Translations under genes and position numbers: made by a program | NCBI RefSeq assembly: GCF_006088715.1 | Contig: NZ_CP030771.1 | Location: forward strand, 7,748,001 to 7,812,000 | DNA: 64,000 bases | Direction of reading: 5' to 3' | Origin: Streptomyces sp. YIM 121038 | GTDB lineage: Bacteria; Actinomycetota; Actinomycetes; Streptomycetales; Streptomycetaceae | The notes under the pieces: model-generated | Told to the model about the DNA's origin: nothing | The model's input: the letters and a program-made list of their open reading frames with translations, nothing else | The model's database searches: none | Part shown: positions 16,430-25,250 of the stretch, in pieces | Layout of the letters: each line of letters starts with the position of its first letter | How positions within the stretch are numbered: the first letter of the stretch is position 1

Positions 16430-17631
16430 GCGGGCACCTCGTCCCGGTGGTCGCGCGAGCGGCGCCGGGGCACCGGGAGCGGCGGCAGGGCGGGCGCGTA
16501 CGCGGGCTCGCCGAGGCCGAGCACGCGGTACAGCAGGCGCCGGGCGTTGCGCCCGAAGCGGCCCGGCTCGGAGGAGATGCGGCGGCCGATGCGCGCGTAC
16601 CGCTCGCCCGGGTACTCGGCGCGCGCGTACGCGAGCTGTTCGGGCAGCGGGCGCGCGAACGACAGGGCCGGGGCGACCCTGGCCAGCTCGGCCCCGGGCG
16701 ACGCCGGGTCGACGTCGGCCTCGGGGAAGCGCGCGAGGAGCACGGCGGCCCGGGTCAGCGTGGCGTACAGGGTCACCGAGCCGTGGTCGCCGATCACCCA
16801 GTCCGCGGCGATCAGCGGCGCCCGCCAGTCGGCCTCCGGCGGCAGGACGGCGATGCCGTGCCGCCGCGCCGCGGACAGCCAGGAGCGCACCTGCCAGTCC
16901 CCGTGCCCGGCCCACACGTTGGGGTGCACCAGGACGGCCACCTGGAACTCCTCCCGGGGCAGCTCCGTGAGCAGCCGGGGAAGGAGCGCGTCGAGCCGGC
17001 TGAAGGACGAGCCGGGCCCCCACGTCGAGCAGACCAGGAGCAGCTTGCGGCCGCCGCGCAGCCCGAGGGCCGCCCGGTAGCGGCGCCGCAGCGGCAGGCT
17101 CGCCACGATCCGGTCGTACGTCGCGTCGCCCACCACCTCGGCGACGGGCAGCGCGGCGGGGCAGCTGCGCCCCAGCACCGTCAGGTCCTCCTCGTGCGCG
17201 AGGGCGAGCGCCGCCGGGACGACCCGCCCGTTACGCGTCAGATACTGCGGGCCGAGCCCGCCGACCGTGCGCGGCGCCCCCGGATCCCGGTCGTCCAGGG
17301 GCCTGGACAGCTTGATGTGGCCCGCGCCGTGCGGCAGCCGCACCAGCGGGCCGCGCAGCCGGTCCACGCCCTGCGACCCGGCGGCGAGCACCAGGTCGAA
17401 GTCGCCGCGCAGCGCGGCGCGCCAGGGCAGGACGGGTGTGCCGAGCGCCCTGAGCGAGCGCAGCGCGCCCGCGTTGAAGGCGTGCGGTGCCACCGTGAAG
17501 TCGACCTGGAGCCGAAGGTCGGACTCCAGGAGCGGCAGCACGTCCCCCAGGCGCTGCCCGTACACCTCGGTGTGCACGACGACGAGGACGCGTTTGCAGC
17601 CGGGCAGCGTCAGCCACTGCGTACGTTCCAC
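16426..17631 (-). CDS. GT-B-fold glycosyl/glycerophosphotransferase-like protein (GT-A)
   Basis: The 401-aa protein begins at GTG 17631 with a GGGGGGATC upstream; a longer frame to 17799 is less likely. It shows two Rossmann-like halves: RVLVVVHTEVYGQRLGDVLPLL at the N-terminus, then LLLVCSTWGPGSS, VLVHPNVWAGHG, WRAPLIAADWVIGDHGSVTLYATLTR. The HPNVW and GDHGSVT segments recall CDP-glycerol glycerophosphotransferases and UDP-GlcNAc 2-epimerase-like GT-B enzymes. No signal peptide or membrane segment is seen. The paralogue at 19996-21684 shares all these motifs. It is convergent with STAND-A and divergent from STAND-B. The reaction is not established; an effector or modification enzyme of the STAND modules is a hypothesis. 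Confidence 0.7.
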   Translation of the reverse strand: MERTQWLTLPGCKRVLVVVHTEVYGQRLGDVLPLLESDLRLQVDFTVAPHAFNAGALRSLRALGTPVLPWRAALRGDFDLVLAAGSQGVDRLRGPLVRLPHGAGHIKLSRPLDDRDPGAPRTVGGLGPQYLTRNGRVVPAALALAHEEDLTVLGRSCPAALPVAEVVGDATYDRIVASLPLRRRYRAALGLRGGRKLLLVCSTWGPGSSFSRLDALLPRLLTELPREEFQVAVLVHPNVWAGHGDWQVRSWLSAARRHGIAVLPPEADWRAPLIAADWVIGDHGSVTLYATLTRAAVLLARFPEADVDPASPGAELARVAPALSFARPLPEQLAYARAEYPGERYARIGRRISSEPGRFGRNARRLLYRVLGLGEPAYAPALPPLPVPRRRSRDHRDEVPA

Positions 17632-17839
17632 GGGATCCCCCCGGTGTGGTGTGAGACGGACTCTGCGACGGACATGCCCGGCCCCGCGGACAGAAGCCTT
17701 GCCCGGGCCTTGCCGAAACCTTGCAGAACGCCGGGACCGGCGCGGCGCGGTGGTACGCACCGCCGCCGCACGGCATACGGTGAGCCGCACGGCACACACC
17801 GGGGTGTCGCGACGGCAAAGGACCCTTGCGGAGGACGAG

Positions 17840-19987
17840 TTGGGCGACCATGAGGCACCCGTCGGGGGGAACGACCTGTCAGGGACCGTGCACGGCCACA
17901 GCGTTCAGGCCGGTCACGTCGCGGGCGACGTGAACCTCAACGTGCTGCCGTCCCCGGCGCGGCAGCACGTGATCCCGTACGAAGTGCCGCCCCTCAGCGC
18001 CCGGTTCTTCAACCAGGTCGACGTGCTCGCGCGCCTGGACGCCCTCGCGGCGCCGGGGCGGGACGTCCCCGTGGGCGTCGCGGTGCTCCAGGGGCTGCCC
18101 GGCGTCGGCACCACGGCGGTGATCAGACACTGGGCGGAGCGCAAGCGGGCCCTGTTCCGGGGCGGGCAGCTCTACCACGACTTCGCCGCCCTGCGGGAGG
18201 GGCGGGAGGGCGCGGACGTCTCCGAGGCCGCCGGACAGTTCCTGCGGTCCCTCGGCGTCGACGAGCCCCTCATCCCCGACTCCCTCCACGAGCGCGCCGC
18301 CCGCTTCCGCTCCCGCACCGCCGAACAGCCGCTGCTCGTCGTCCTGGAGAACGTCAGCCGCGCCGCGCAGGTGCGGGCCCTGCTGCCCCGCGGGCCCGGC
18401 AGCGTCGTCCTCGTCACCTTCGGCGGCGACAGCGGCGAGCTGGGCGAACTGTCCGTCGACGCCCAGCTGGTGTACGTCGACCCGCTGGACGCGGCCAGCG
18501 CGCTGCGGCTGCTCACGGACCGGTGTGCGGGAGCCGTCGCCGCCGACCCGGCGGCCGCCGCCCGCGTCGTCGAGCTGTGCGGGCGCCTTCCGCTCGCCCT
18601 GGACATCGTGGCCGGGCGGCTGCGGACGGCCCGCAGCCTCACCCTGGCCCGCCTCGCCGACGAACTCGCCGACGCCACCCACCGCCTGTCGGGCCTGTCC
18701 GTGGGAAGGAGCCGTTCCATGACCGCCGCCCTCGACCTCGCCTACGGCGCGCTGCCGCCCGCGACGGCCCGGCTCTACCGGCTCATCGGCTCGCTGCCCC
18801 TCACCGCCCTCGACGAGCCGGTCGTCGCGGCGGCCGCCGACGTGGACCTCGCGCAGGCCCGCGCCCAGCTGCGCGAACTGGAGGCGCTGAGCCTCCTGGA
18901 GGCCGCCGGGGACGGCCGCCACCGCGTCCACGACCTCGTGCGGCTGCACGCCCGCGAGCGCGCGGAGCGGGAGGACGCGCCCGCGAGCGGCCGCGCCGCG
19001 CTCGCCCGCGTCCTTGACCACTACCTCCGGCTCACCGCCCTCGCCGACCGCGCCGTGCGGCAGGACCGGCTGCGCGTCGCCGACCTGGCCGACGTGCTGC
19101 GTGACGTTCCCGACCCCTTCGCGGCCCCCGGTGGGGCCGCCCCGCTGACCTGGCTCGAAGCCGAGTACCCCAACATCCTCGGCGTGCTGCGCGCCGCCGC
19201 CCGCGTGCCCGGACTCCAGGTGCCGCTCTGGCAGACGGCGGAGGCGCTCACCGTCCTGTTCCTGCACCACCGGCACCTGGGGCCCTGGCTGGAGTCGCTC
19301 GCGCTCGGCGCCGCGGCCGCCGCCGAGGCCGTCGACCCCGCGGCGGAGGCCCGCCTGCGCAGCCTGCGCTCGCGGCCCCTGCTCGACCTCGGCGCACCCG
19401 AGGAGGCCCGCGCCGAGCTGGCCGCGGCCGTCGCCTGCGCCGAGGTCTCGGGCCACACCGTCCTGCGCGCGTCCGTCCAGGAGTTCCTCGGCCGCTGCCT
19501 CGAACACCACGACCTGGACGCGGCCATGGCCGCCTACCGCTCCTCCCTCGCGCTCAACACGGCCGCGGGGGAGGAGCGCGGCGCCGCCCTCGCCGCGTAC
19601 TTCCTCGGCCGCGCCGAGGACGCGGCCGGGCGGCCCCGCGCGGCCCTCGCCACCCTGCGCGACGCCCGCGACCGCCTGGCCGCCCGCGCCGACCACCGCA
19701 TGGCCGCCCGCGCCACCCTCGCCGTCGGCCTCGCCCACGACCACCTGGGCGAGACCGACGCCGCCGTACGCGCCCTCACCACGGCGGCCGAGGCCCTGCA
19801 CACGATGGAGGCGTACAGCTACGAAGCAGACGCGCGGGCCGCCCTGGCCGACCTCCGCAGCCGCACGGGGAGCGGCCCGGACGTCGTCAGGCCCCTGCTG
19901 ACCAGGGCACTCGAGGTGTACGAGGCTTATGGCAGCCCCCGCGCGGACGCGGTGCGCGCCCGGCTCGCGGAGCTCGGCCCGGCCTGA
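17840..19987 (+). CDS. STAND protein B: NB-ARC/TPR protein with RHIM-like motif and degenerate P-loop
   Basis: A TTG at 17840 with GGAGG 5 bp upstream starts a 715-aa protein. Residues 11-35 carry a short motif (core GHSVQAGHVAGDVNL) equivalent to that of STAND-A. An NB-ARC-like region follows, but its P-loop reads GLPGVGTT, with Thr in place of the catalytic Lys. Walker B is VVLENVS rather than LLDN, and the usual VVTSR sensor is replaced by VLVTFGG. A winged-helix segment and TPR-like helices complete it (LGRAEDAAGRPRAALATL). It is probably a pseudo-ATPase partner of STAND-A. It converges on GT-B with an 8-bp gap. Confidence 0.8.
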   Translation: MGDHEAPVGGNDLSGTVHGHSVQAGHVAGDVNLNVLPSPARQHVIPYEVPPLSARFFNQVDVLARLDALAAPGRDVPVGVAVLQGLPGVGTTAVIRHWAERKRALFRGGQLYHDFAALREGREGADVSEAAGQFLRSLGVDEPLIPDSLHERAARFRSRTAEQPLLVVLENVSRAAQVRALLPRGPGSVVLVTFGGDSGELGELSVDAQLVYVDPLDAASALRLLTDRCAGAVAADPAAAARVVELCGRLPLALDIVAGRLRTARSLTLARLADELADATHRLSGLSVGRSRSMTAALDLAYGALPPATARLYRLIGSLPLTALDEPVVAAAADVDLAQARAQLRELEALSLLEAAGDGRHRVHDLVRLHARERAEREDAPASGRAALARVLDHYLRLTALADRAVRQDRLRVADLADVLRDVPDPFAAPGGAAPLTWLEAEYPNILGVLRAAARVPGLQVPLWQTAEALTVLFLHHRHLGPWLESLALGAAAAAEAVDPAAEARLRSLRSRPLLDLGAPEEARAELAAAVACAEVSGHTVLRASVQEFLGRCLEHHDLDAAMAAYRSSLALNTAAGEERGAALAAYFLGRAEDAAGRPRAALATLRDARDRLAARADHRMAARATLAVGLAHDHLGETDAAVRALTTAAEALHTMEAYSYEADARAALADLRSRTGSGPDVVRPLLTRALEVYEAYGSPRADAVRARLAELGPA

Positions 19988-19995
19988 GCCGGGGC

Positions 19996-21684
19996 CTAGG
20001 CGCGCCGCAGCGTCACCCGCCGCTCGGGGAGCCCGCCCACGCGCAGCGTCACCGCCGCCTCCAGCGGCAGCCCGGCCCGCAGGCACGTGTACACGACGGC
20101 CGCCGCGAGGCCGGGCGCGGTGTCCTCGCACGTGCCCGCCACCACCGCCCGGCCGTCGCGCAGGCCCACCACGACCTCGCCGTCCGCCCCGGCCGACGCG
20201 GCGAGCAGCGCACCGGGGAAGCGGTCCAGCGCGCCCTCGGCCCACCGCCGCGCCGCCGCGGCCGACGGCGCGGGCCGCGTGGCGGTCAGGACCGACGCGC
20301 TCTCGGTGAGGCGGCGGTCCCGCTCGGCCGCGTCGCAGGCGAGATGGGCGTACGTACGGGAGGTGTCACCGGCCGCGCCGGACACGGCGGCGGGCGTGCG
20401 CCGCACGTCGACCACGGGCCCGTCCTCGGGCCGCGCGCCGTCCGTGAGGGACGTGGTCACCGCCCAGGAGGTGACGTCCCGCGACTCGGCCCGGGGCGGC
20501 GGCAGGACCAGCGCGGACGGTGCCTCGCCCGCGGGTTCGGGCAGCCCGAGCAGCCGGTAGAGGGCGGTGCGCAGGCGGGGCAGCGCGAGGCCGGGCTCGG
20601 CGAACGCCAGCCGGGCCACCTCGGCCGGGGCCGCGGCCGAGGGCCCGCGCAGCGCCGCCGCGACCTGCGCGCGCACGTCGCCGTCGAGGTCGAGCCGGGG
20701 CGCGGTGCGGGCGAGGTGGGCCACGGCGGTGCCGGGCACCGCGTCGCTGCCGTACGCGCCGAGCAGCACCGGCTTGCCGAGGGCCGCGCCGTACAGGGTC
20801 ACCGAGCCGTGGTCGCCGACCACGGCGTCGGCGGCGACGAGCGCGGACCGCCAGGCGTGCACCGGCGGCACGAGCAGCAGCCCGGCGTCGAGCGCGGCGG
20901 CCTGCACGGTGCGGATCTGCCAGGGCCCGTGCGCGGACCACACGTTGGGGTGCAGGACGGCGGCCACCCGGTACTCGTCGCAGGGCAGCGCGGCGAGCAG
21001 CCGCGCGGGCAGCTCCGGCGCGCGGCCGAGCAGAGACGTCGGGCCCCAGGTGGAGCTGACGAGGACGAGCCGCTGCCCGGCCGCCACGCCGAGGGCGGCC
21101 TTGTAGGCGTCGGCGTGCTCCCGGCTGGCAAGGAGTTCGTCGAAGCAGGGGTCGCCGACTGCCAGGGTGCGCCCGGCCGCCTTGGGATGGGCGGCGAGCA
21201 ACTGCCGCTCCTGGTCGGGGTGCGAGGTGGCGAGCCAGGCGCGGCCGGTGTCCAGGAGCGCGTCCGGCACGGCTCCGGAGAGCCGGCTGCGCGGGGTCCG
21301 CGCGTCGGGGACGAGCTTCTGGAAGCCGATGCCGTGCGGCAGCACGAGCACGGGGTAGTCGCCGTCCGGCACGTCGATGTTCTCGCTGGCGGAGAGCACG
21401 AGGTCCGGCGCGATGCCGCCGAGCCGGTCCCACGGCAGGACCCGGCAGCCCGCGTCGTGCAGCACGTCCGCGACGCCTTCGCCGAACGCCGAGGTCGGGT
21501 CGTGGGCGAAGACGACGGTCACCCGGGCGTCGCCGCGCAGCAGCGCGGGCAGGCACTCCAGGATCCGTACCGTCGAGGTGACCGTGCGCGCGGCCACGAC
21601 CAGGGTCCTGCTGCCCTGGAACGTCGACCAGCGCCAGGCGTCGCCCCCGACCAGGGCCCGCAGCGGCTCCGGGCTACCGCCCAC
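19996..21684 (-). CDS. GT-B-fold protein with fused C-terminal module (GT-B)
   Basis: The 562-aa paralogue of the protein at 16426-17631 starts at GTG 21684 with GGAGG just upstream. Shared landmarks are LVVAARTVTSTVRILECLPALL, LVLVSSTWGPTSLL, VLHPNVWSAHGPWQIR and WRSALVAADAVVGDHGSVTLYGAALGKPVLL. After about residue 440 comes a module (LACDAAERDRRL to ACLRAG-type end) that in the other locus is the separate gene 16040-16429. No transmembrane segment is seen. A 7-bp tandem repeat array sits 40-105 bp upstream of its start. Substrate and role are unknown. Confidence 0.7.
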   Translation of the reverse strand: MGGSPEPLRALVGGDAWRWSTFQGSRTLVVAARTVTSTVRILECLPALLRGDARVTVVFAHDPTSAFGEGVADVLHDAGCRVLPWDRLGGIAPDLVLSASENIDVPDGDYPVLVLPHGIGFQKLVPDARTPRSRLSGAVPDALLDTGRAWLATSHPDQERQLLAAHPKAAGRTLAVGDPCFDELLASREHADAYKAALGVAAGQRLVLVSSTWGPTSLLGRAPELPARLLAALPCDEYRVAAVLHPNVWSAHGPWQIRTVQAAALDAGLLLVPPVHAWRSALVAADAVVGDHGSVTLYGAALGKPVLLGAYGSDAVPGTAVAHLARTAPRLDLDGDVRAQVAAALRGPSAAAPAEVARLAFAEPGLALPRLRTALYRLLGLPEPAGEAPSALVLPPPRAESRDVTSWAVTTSLTDGARPEDGPVVDVRRTPAAVSGAAGDTSRTYAHLACDAAERDRRLTESASVLTATRPAPSAAAARRWAEGALDRFPGALLAASAGADGEVVVGLRDGRAVVAGTCEDTAPGLAAAVVYTCLRAGLPLEAAVTLRVGGLPERRVTLRRA

Positions 21685-21722
21685 GCGGGCCTCCGGCTAT
21701 GCGCTCCGGCCCGCCCAGCACC

Positions 21723-21789
<67 letters not shown>

Positions 21790-21908
21790 GAGGTCGCGCG
21801 CTACCAGAAATCACGTCCTGTGCCAATCCTTCCCGGCCCCGCGCGATGCGCCCGCCCTGGACGACGGAGACCCGAGAACGGTACCGGAGCGCCCTCTCCG
21901 GGAGGCCC

Positions 21909-21914
21909 TAGGCT
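21909..21914 (+). promoter_or_regulatory. -10 hexamer of a leaderless endonuclease V transcript
   Basis: TAGGCT, a strong Streptomyces -10, ends 9 bp before the ATG at 21924, and no ribosome binding site is present. Transcription would start at or next to the start codon. Confidence 0.5.
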
Positions 21915-21923
21915 GAGATCACC

Positions 21924-22628
21924 ATGAACACGACCACCGTGACGATCCCGCCCCTGCCCGCCGACTGGCCCGTGGACGAGACGGCGGCCCGCGCCGTCCA
22001 GGACGCCCTGCGCACCCGTGTGGTGCGCGACGAGCCGGGCCCGCCGCCCGGCACCGGCCGGGTGACGGGCGTGGACGTGGCGTACGACGACGAGCGGGAC
22101 GTGGTCGCCGCGGCGGTCGTGGTCCTGGACGCGGCGAGCCTCGCCGTCGTCGAGGAGGCCACGGCGGTGGGCACCGTCGCGTTCCCCTACGTGCCGGGCC
22201 TGTTGGCCTTCCGGGAGCTGCCCGCGGTGCTCGCCGCCCTGGACGCGCTCACCGTCGACCCGGGCCTGGTCGTCTGCGACGGCTACGGCGTCGCGCACCC
22301 GCGCCGCTTCGGCCTCGCGAGCCACCTCGGCGTGGTCACCGGACTCCCCACGATCGGGGTCGCCAAGAACCCCTTCACCTTCGCGTACGAGGACCCGGAC
22401 GCCGCGCGCGGCAGCGCGGCGCCGCTCCTCGACGGCGAGGAGGAGGTCGGTGTCGCGCTGCGCACGCGCGCGGGCGTGAAGCCGGTGTTCGTGTCGGTCG
22501 GCCACCGGGTGGACCTCGCGCACGCGCGGGCCCACACCCTGGGCCTCACCCCCCGCTACCGGCTGCCGGAGACCACCCGCAGGGCGGACGCCCTGTGCCG
22601 CGCGGCGCTGCGGGACGCCACGCGCTGA
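21924..22628 (+). CDS. nfi: Endonuclease V (deoxyinosine-specific)
   Basis: The 234-aa protein has the EndoV fold residues: GVDVAYDD with the first catalytic Asp (about residue 50), PYVPGLLAFRE with the wedge-strand region and catalytic Glu (about 93-103), CDGYGVAHPRRFGLASHLGV with the second catalytic Asp (about 118), and IGVAKNPF. It cleaves DNA one bond 3' to deoxyinosine to start repair of deaminated adenine. The N-terminus is about 10 residues longer than the E. coli enzyme. It appears to be a leaderless single gene. Confidence 0.92.
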   Translation: MNTTTVTIPPLPADWPVDETAARAVQDALRTRVVRDEPGPPPGTGRVTGVDVAYDDERDVVAAAVVVLDAASLAVVEEATAVGTVAFPYVPGLLAFRELPAVLAALDALTVDPGLVVCDGYGVAHPRRFGLASHLGVVTGLPTIGVAKNPFTFAYEDPDAARGSAAPLLDGEEEVGVALRTRAGVKPVFVSVGHRVDLAHARAHTLGLTPRYRLPETTRRADALCRAALRDATR

Positions 22629-22649
22629 ACCGCCCGGCAGCGCGGGGCG

Positions 22650-23837
22650 TCAGCGCACCGCGGCCACCCGGAACCCGATGCCCGCCGCCGTGAGGCGCGC
22701 GATGAGCGGCTCGGCCATGGCGATGGCCGTCGTCACCTGGCCCGAGGTCTCGGGTAGGTCGTCGAGCGCCAGGCACAGCGCCGCCTCCGCGAGGATCTTC
22801 GCGGTCTCGCCGTACCCGGGGTCGCCGCCGCTCACCTCGGTGAACACCCGCTGCCCGCCGCCCTCGCCGACGTACCGCAGGGAGAACCAGCTCGCGGCCC
22901 GGCGCGCGGCGTCCGGTCCCTCGCCCGGCTTGACCAGACCGGAGAGCCAGCGCCGCGCCGGGGGCACCTGCGCGGCGGCGAGCACCGTGCCGACCGCCGC
23001 GACGCCGCCCACGGCCACCGGGAGGGAGCGCACGGCGGCGTAGTGCCGGTAGCGGAAGTCGGGGCCGTAGCGCGGCAGCGCCCGCGCGGAGTGCTGCACG
23101 ACCTGCGGGTCGATCGTCGGCAGCGGCAGCGCCCACGCGCCGACCTCCCCGGCGTAGCGGGGCGGGCCCGGCGGCGCGTACGCGGTGCGGCCCACCAGGC
23201 GCGGCTCGTGCCGCCGCCGCTCGCGGGCGGCGGCCACCAGCTGGCGCCCGCGAGCGAACTGCTGGAGCGCGGAGGCGAACGTACCGCCGGAGAAGCGCGC
23301 GTGGGTGCGCACGAACCCGTCGACGCGCAGCGGCACGTCCTCGGGCAGCTGCCGCACCGTGTAGTACACACCGAGGTCGTGCGGGACCGAGTCGAAGCCA
23401 CAGGCGTGCAGCAGGCGCGCGCCGGTCTCCCGCGCGCGGGCGTCGTGCCGTACGTACATCCGGTCCACGAACTCGGGCTCGCCGGACAGGTCCAGATAGT
23501 CCGTGCCCGCGTCGGCGCAGGCGGCCACCAGGTCCTGGCCGTGGGTGAGGTACGGGCCGACGGTGGTGGCCACCACGCGCGCGTGGGCGGCCAGTTCGCG
23601 CAGCGAGGCGGGGTCGCCCGCGTCCGCCCGGAGCAGGGGCAGCTCCGCGCACGCGGGGTGGTCCCCGGCGAGGCGCTCCCGCAGCCGCTCCAGCTTCGCG
23701 GTGTCGCGCCCGGCGATCGCCCAGCGCAGCCCCGCGGGGGCGTGCGCGGCGAGGTACTCGGCGGTCAGCACCCCCACGAAACTGGTCGCTCCGAAGAGCG
23801 CGATGTCGTACGGACGGTCCTTGTCGTGACTGGTCAT
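22650..23837 (-). CDS. Saccharopine-dehydrogenase-like NAD(P)-binding protein (trans-acting enoyl reductase type)
   Basis: The 395-aa protein has an N-terminal Rossmann fold with YDIALFGATSFVGVLTAEYLA and AIAGRDTAKLERLRERL, then VATTVGPYLTHGQDLVAAC and DYLDLSGEPEF, as in mycobacterial Rv2449c/Rv2953-type trans-acting enoyl reductases. The C-terminal half has one membrane-associating segment (about 290-310). ATG 23837 follows GAGAGG. It is likely to reduce a lipid intermediate, but no partner synthase is adjacent. It is divergent from the acyl-CoA catabolism operon. Confidence 0.8.
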   Translation of the reverse strand: MTSHDKDRPYDIALFGATSFVGVLTAEYLAAHAPAGLRWAIAGRDTAKLERLRERLAGDHPACAELPLLRADAGDPASLRELAAHARVVATTVGPYLTHGQDLVAACADAGTDYLDLSGEPEFVDRMYVRHDARARETGARLLHACGFDSVPHDLGVYYTVRQLPEDVPLRVDGFVRTHARFSGGTFASALQQFARGRQLVAAARERRRHEPRLVGRTAYAPPGPPRYAGEVGAWALPLPTIDPQVVQHSARALPRYGPDFRYRHYAAVRSLPVAVGGVAAVGTVLAAAQVPPARRWLSGLVKPGEGPDAARRAASWFSLRYVGEGGGQRVFTEVSGGDPGYGETAKILAEAALCLALDDLPETSGQVTTAIAMAEPLIARLTAAGIGFRVAAVR

Positions 23838-23942
23838 GGCACCTCTCTGCCGTGTCCCGCGCCGTTGTCGGGGGCCGAGGCTAGCGTGCCCGGACCCCGT
23901 GCGGCGGGCCGCCGCCGGGCGTCCGGGCGCCACCACCCGGCT

Positions 23943-23998
23943 AAGCGCTTGCTCGTTCGGGGTCGTCAAGGGCTTGTGCCCAGTGGAACACGTTCTTA
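23943..23998. promoter_or_regulatory. Three palindromic operators before the CaiB-like racemase gene
   Basis: Within 56 bp lie AAGCGCTT (23943-23950), CAAG-GG-CTTG (23967-23976) and GAAC-AC-GTTC (23986-23995, in the context TGGAACACGTTCTTA). The last two match the half-site layouts known for KstR2 (CAAGnnCTTG) and KstR (AACnnGTT) TetR repressors of sterol and lipid catabolism. They sit in the 217-bp divergent region upstream of the racemase gene. Confidence 0.5.
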
Positions 23999-24054
23999 GC
24001 ATCACTGGTGTTACATCAGTTGTGTCATAGCGGCGGCAGAGCGCTGGGGGCTCA

Positions 24055-25197
24055 ATGACAGTGCCGGACAAGGGCGTTCGCGGACCGCTCGCCGGAGTGC
24101 GCGTGGTGGAGCTCGCGGGCATCGGCCCCGGACCGTTCGCCGCCATGCTCCTGGCCGACCTCGGGGCGGACGTCGTGCGCGTCGACCGGCCCGGCGGCGC
24201 CGGGCTCGCCGTCGACCCCGCGTACGACCTCACCAACCGCAACAAGCGCAGCGTGCTGGTCGATCTGAAGGCCCCGGGCGGCGCGGCCCGCGTGCTCGAC
24301 CTCGCCGAGCGCGCCGACGTGCTCATCGAGGGCTACCGCCCCGGCGTCGCCGAGCGCCTCGGGGTCGGCCCCGAGGACTGCCACGCCCGCAACCCGGGGC
24401 TCGTCTACGGCCGCATGACTGGCTGGGGACAGCAGGGCCCGCTCGCGCCGCGCGCCGGGCACGACATCGCGTACATCGCCGTCACCGGCACCCTCGGCAT
24501 GATCGGCGCGGCCGGCGAGCCGCCCACCGTCCCGGCGAACCTCGTCGGGGACTACGCGGGCGGCTCGCTGTACCTCGTCGTCGGGGTGCTCGCCGCGCTG
24601 CGGCACGCCCGGGAGCACGGCACCGGGCAGGTCGTGGACGCCGCGATCGTGGACGGCGCCGCGCATCTGGCCACGATGATCCACGGCATGCTCGCGGCGG
24701 GCGGCTGGCAGGACCGCAGGGGCGCCAACCTCCTGGACGGCGGCTGCCCGTTCTACGGCACGTACGAGACGGCGGACGGCGGCCACATGGCCGTCGGCGC
24801 CCTGGAACAGCGCTTCTACGACGAGTTCGTCGAGCTGATGGGCCTGAAGGACGTCGCCGACGCGCGCGGGGACCTGGCCCGCTGGGGCGAGCTGCGCGCG
24901 GCCGTCGCCGCCCGCTTCAAGACCCGTACGCGCGCCGAGTGGACGGCCGTGTTCGAGGACTCGGACGCCTGCGTGGCGCCGGTGCTCTCGCTGCGCGAGG
25001 CCCCCGGCCACCCGCACCTGGCCGCCCGCGGCACCTTCACCGAGCACGGCGGCCTCACCCAGCCCGCGCCCGCGCCCCGGTTCTCGGCGACGCCCACGGC
25101 GGTGCGCTCCGGGCCCGCGCGCCCCGGCGCCGACACCGAGGACGTCGCCCGCGACTGGGACGTACCGGCGCTGCGCGACACCGCGCCGCCTTCCTGA
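24055..25197 (+). CDS. CaiB/BaiF family CoA-transferase, alpha-methylacyl-CoA racemase type
   Basis: The 380-aa class III CoA-transferase fold protein has [34 protein letters not shown] at the start, [11 protein letters not shown], then [25 protein letters not shown] and [18 protein letters not shown]. The RMTGWGQ and AGHDI segments, with His and Asp active-site residues, are those of alpha-methylacyl-CoA racemases, which invert the (2R)-methyl group of branched acyl-CoAs so beta-oxidation can proceed. ATG 24055 follows GGGGG. It heads a rightward run with the next three genes. Confidence 0.88.
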   Translation: MTVPDKGVRGPLAGVRVVELAGIGPGPFAAMLLADLGADVVRVDRPGGAGLAVDPAYDLTNRNKRSVLVDLKAPGGAARVLDLAERADVLIEGYRPGVAERLGVGPEDCHARNPGLVYGRMTGWGQQGPLAPRAGHDIAYIAVTGTLGMIGAAGEPPTVPANLVGDYAGGSLYLVVGVLAALRHAREHGTGQVVDAAIVDGAAHLATMIHGMLAAGGWQDRRGANLLDGGCPFYGTYETADGGHMAVGALEQRFYDEFVELMGLKDVADARGDLARWGELRAAVAARFKTRTRAEWTAVFEDSDACVAPVLSLREAPGHPHLAARGTFTEHGGLTQPAPAPRFSATPTAVRSGPARPGADTEDVARDWDVPALRDTAPPS

Positions 25198-25250
25198 CGG
25201 CACAGCGCACGCCCGCCCGCCACCCCCCCCCGACGACGGAACGGAAGACC

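Noticed and set aside
17879..20245. 788-codon minus-strand frame across STAND-B
   Set aside because: It is an antisense shadow; no recognisable domain and no ribosome site at its start.
10256..21684. Island as a prophage or integrative element
   Set aside because: No integrase, tRNA target, att repeats or phage structural genes are visible at either edge.
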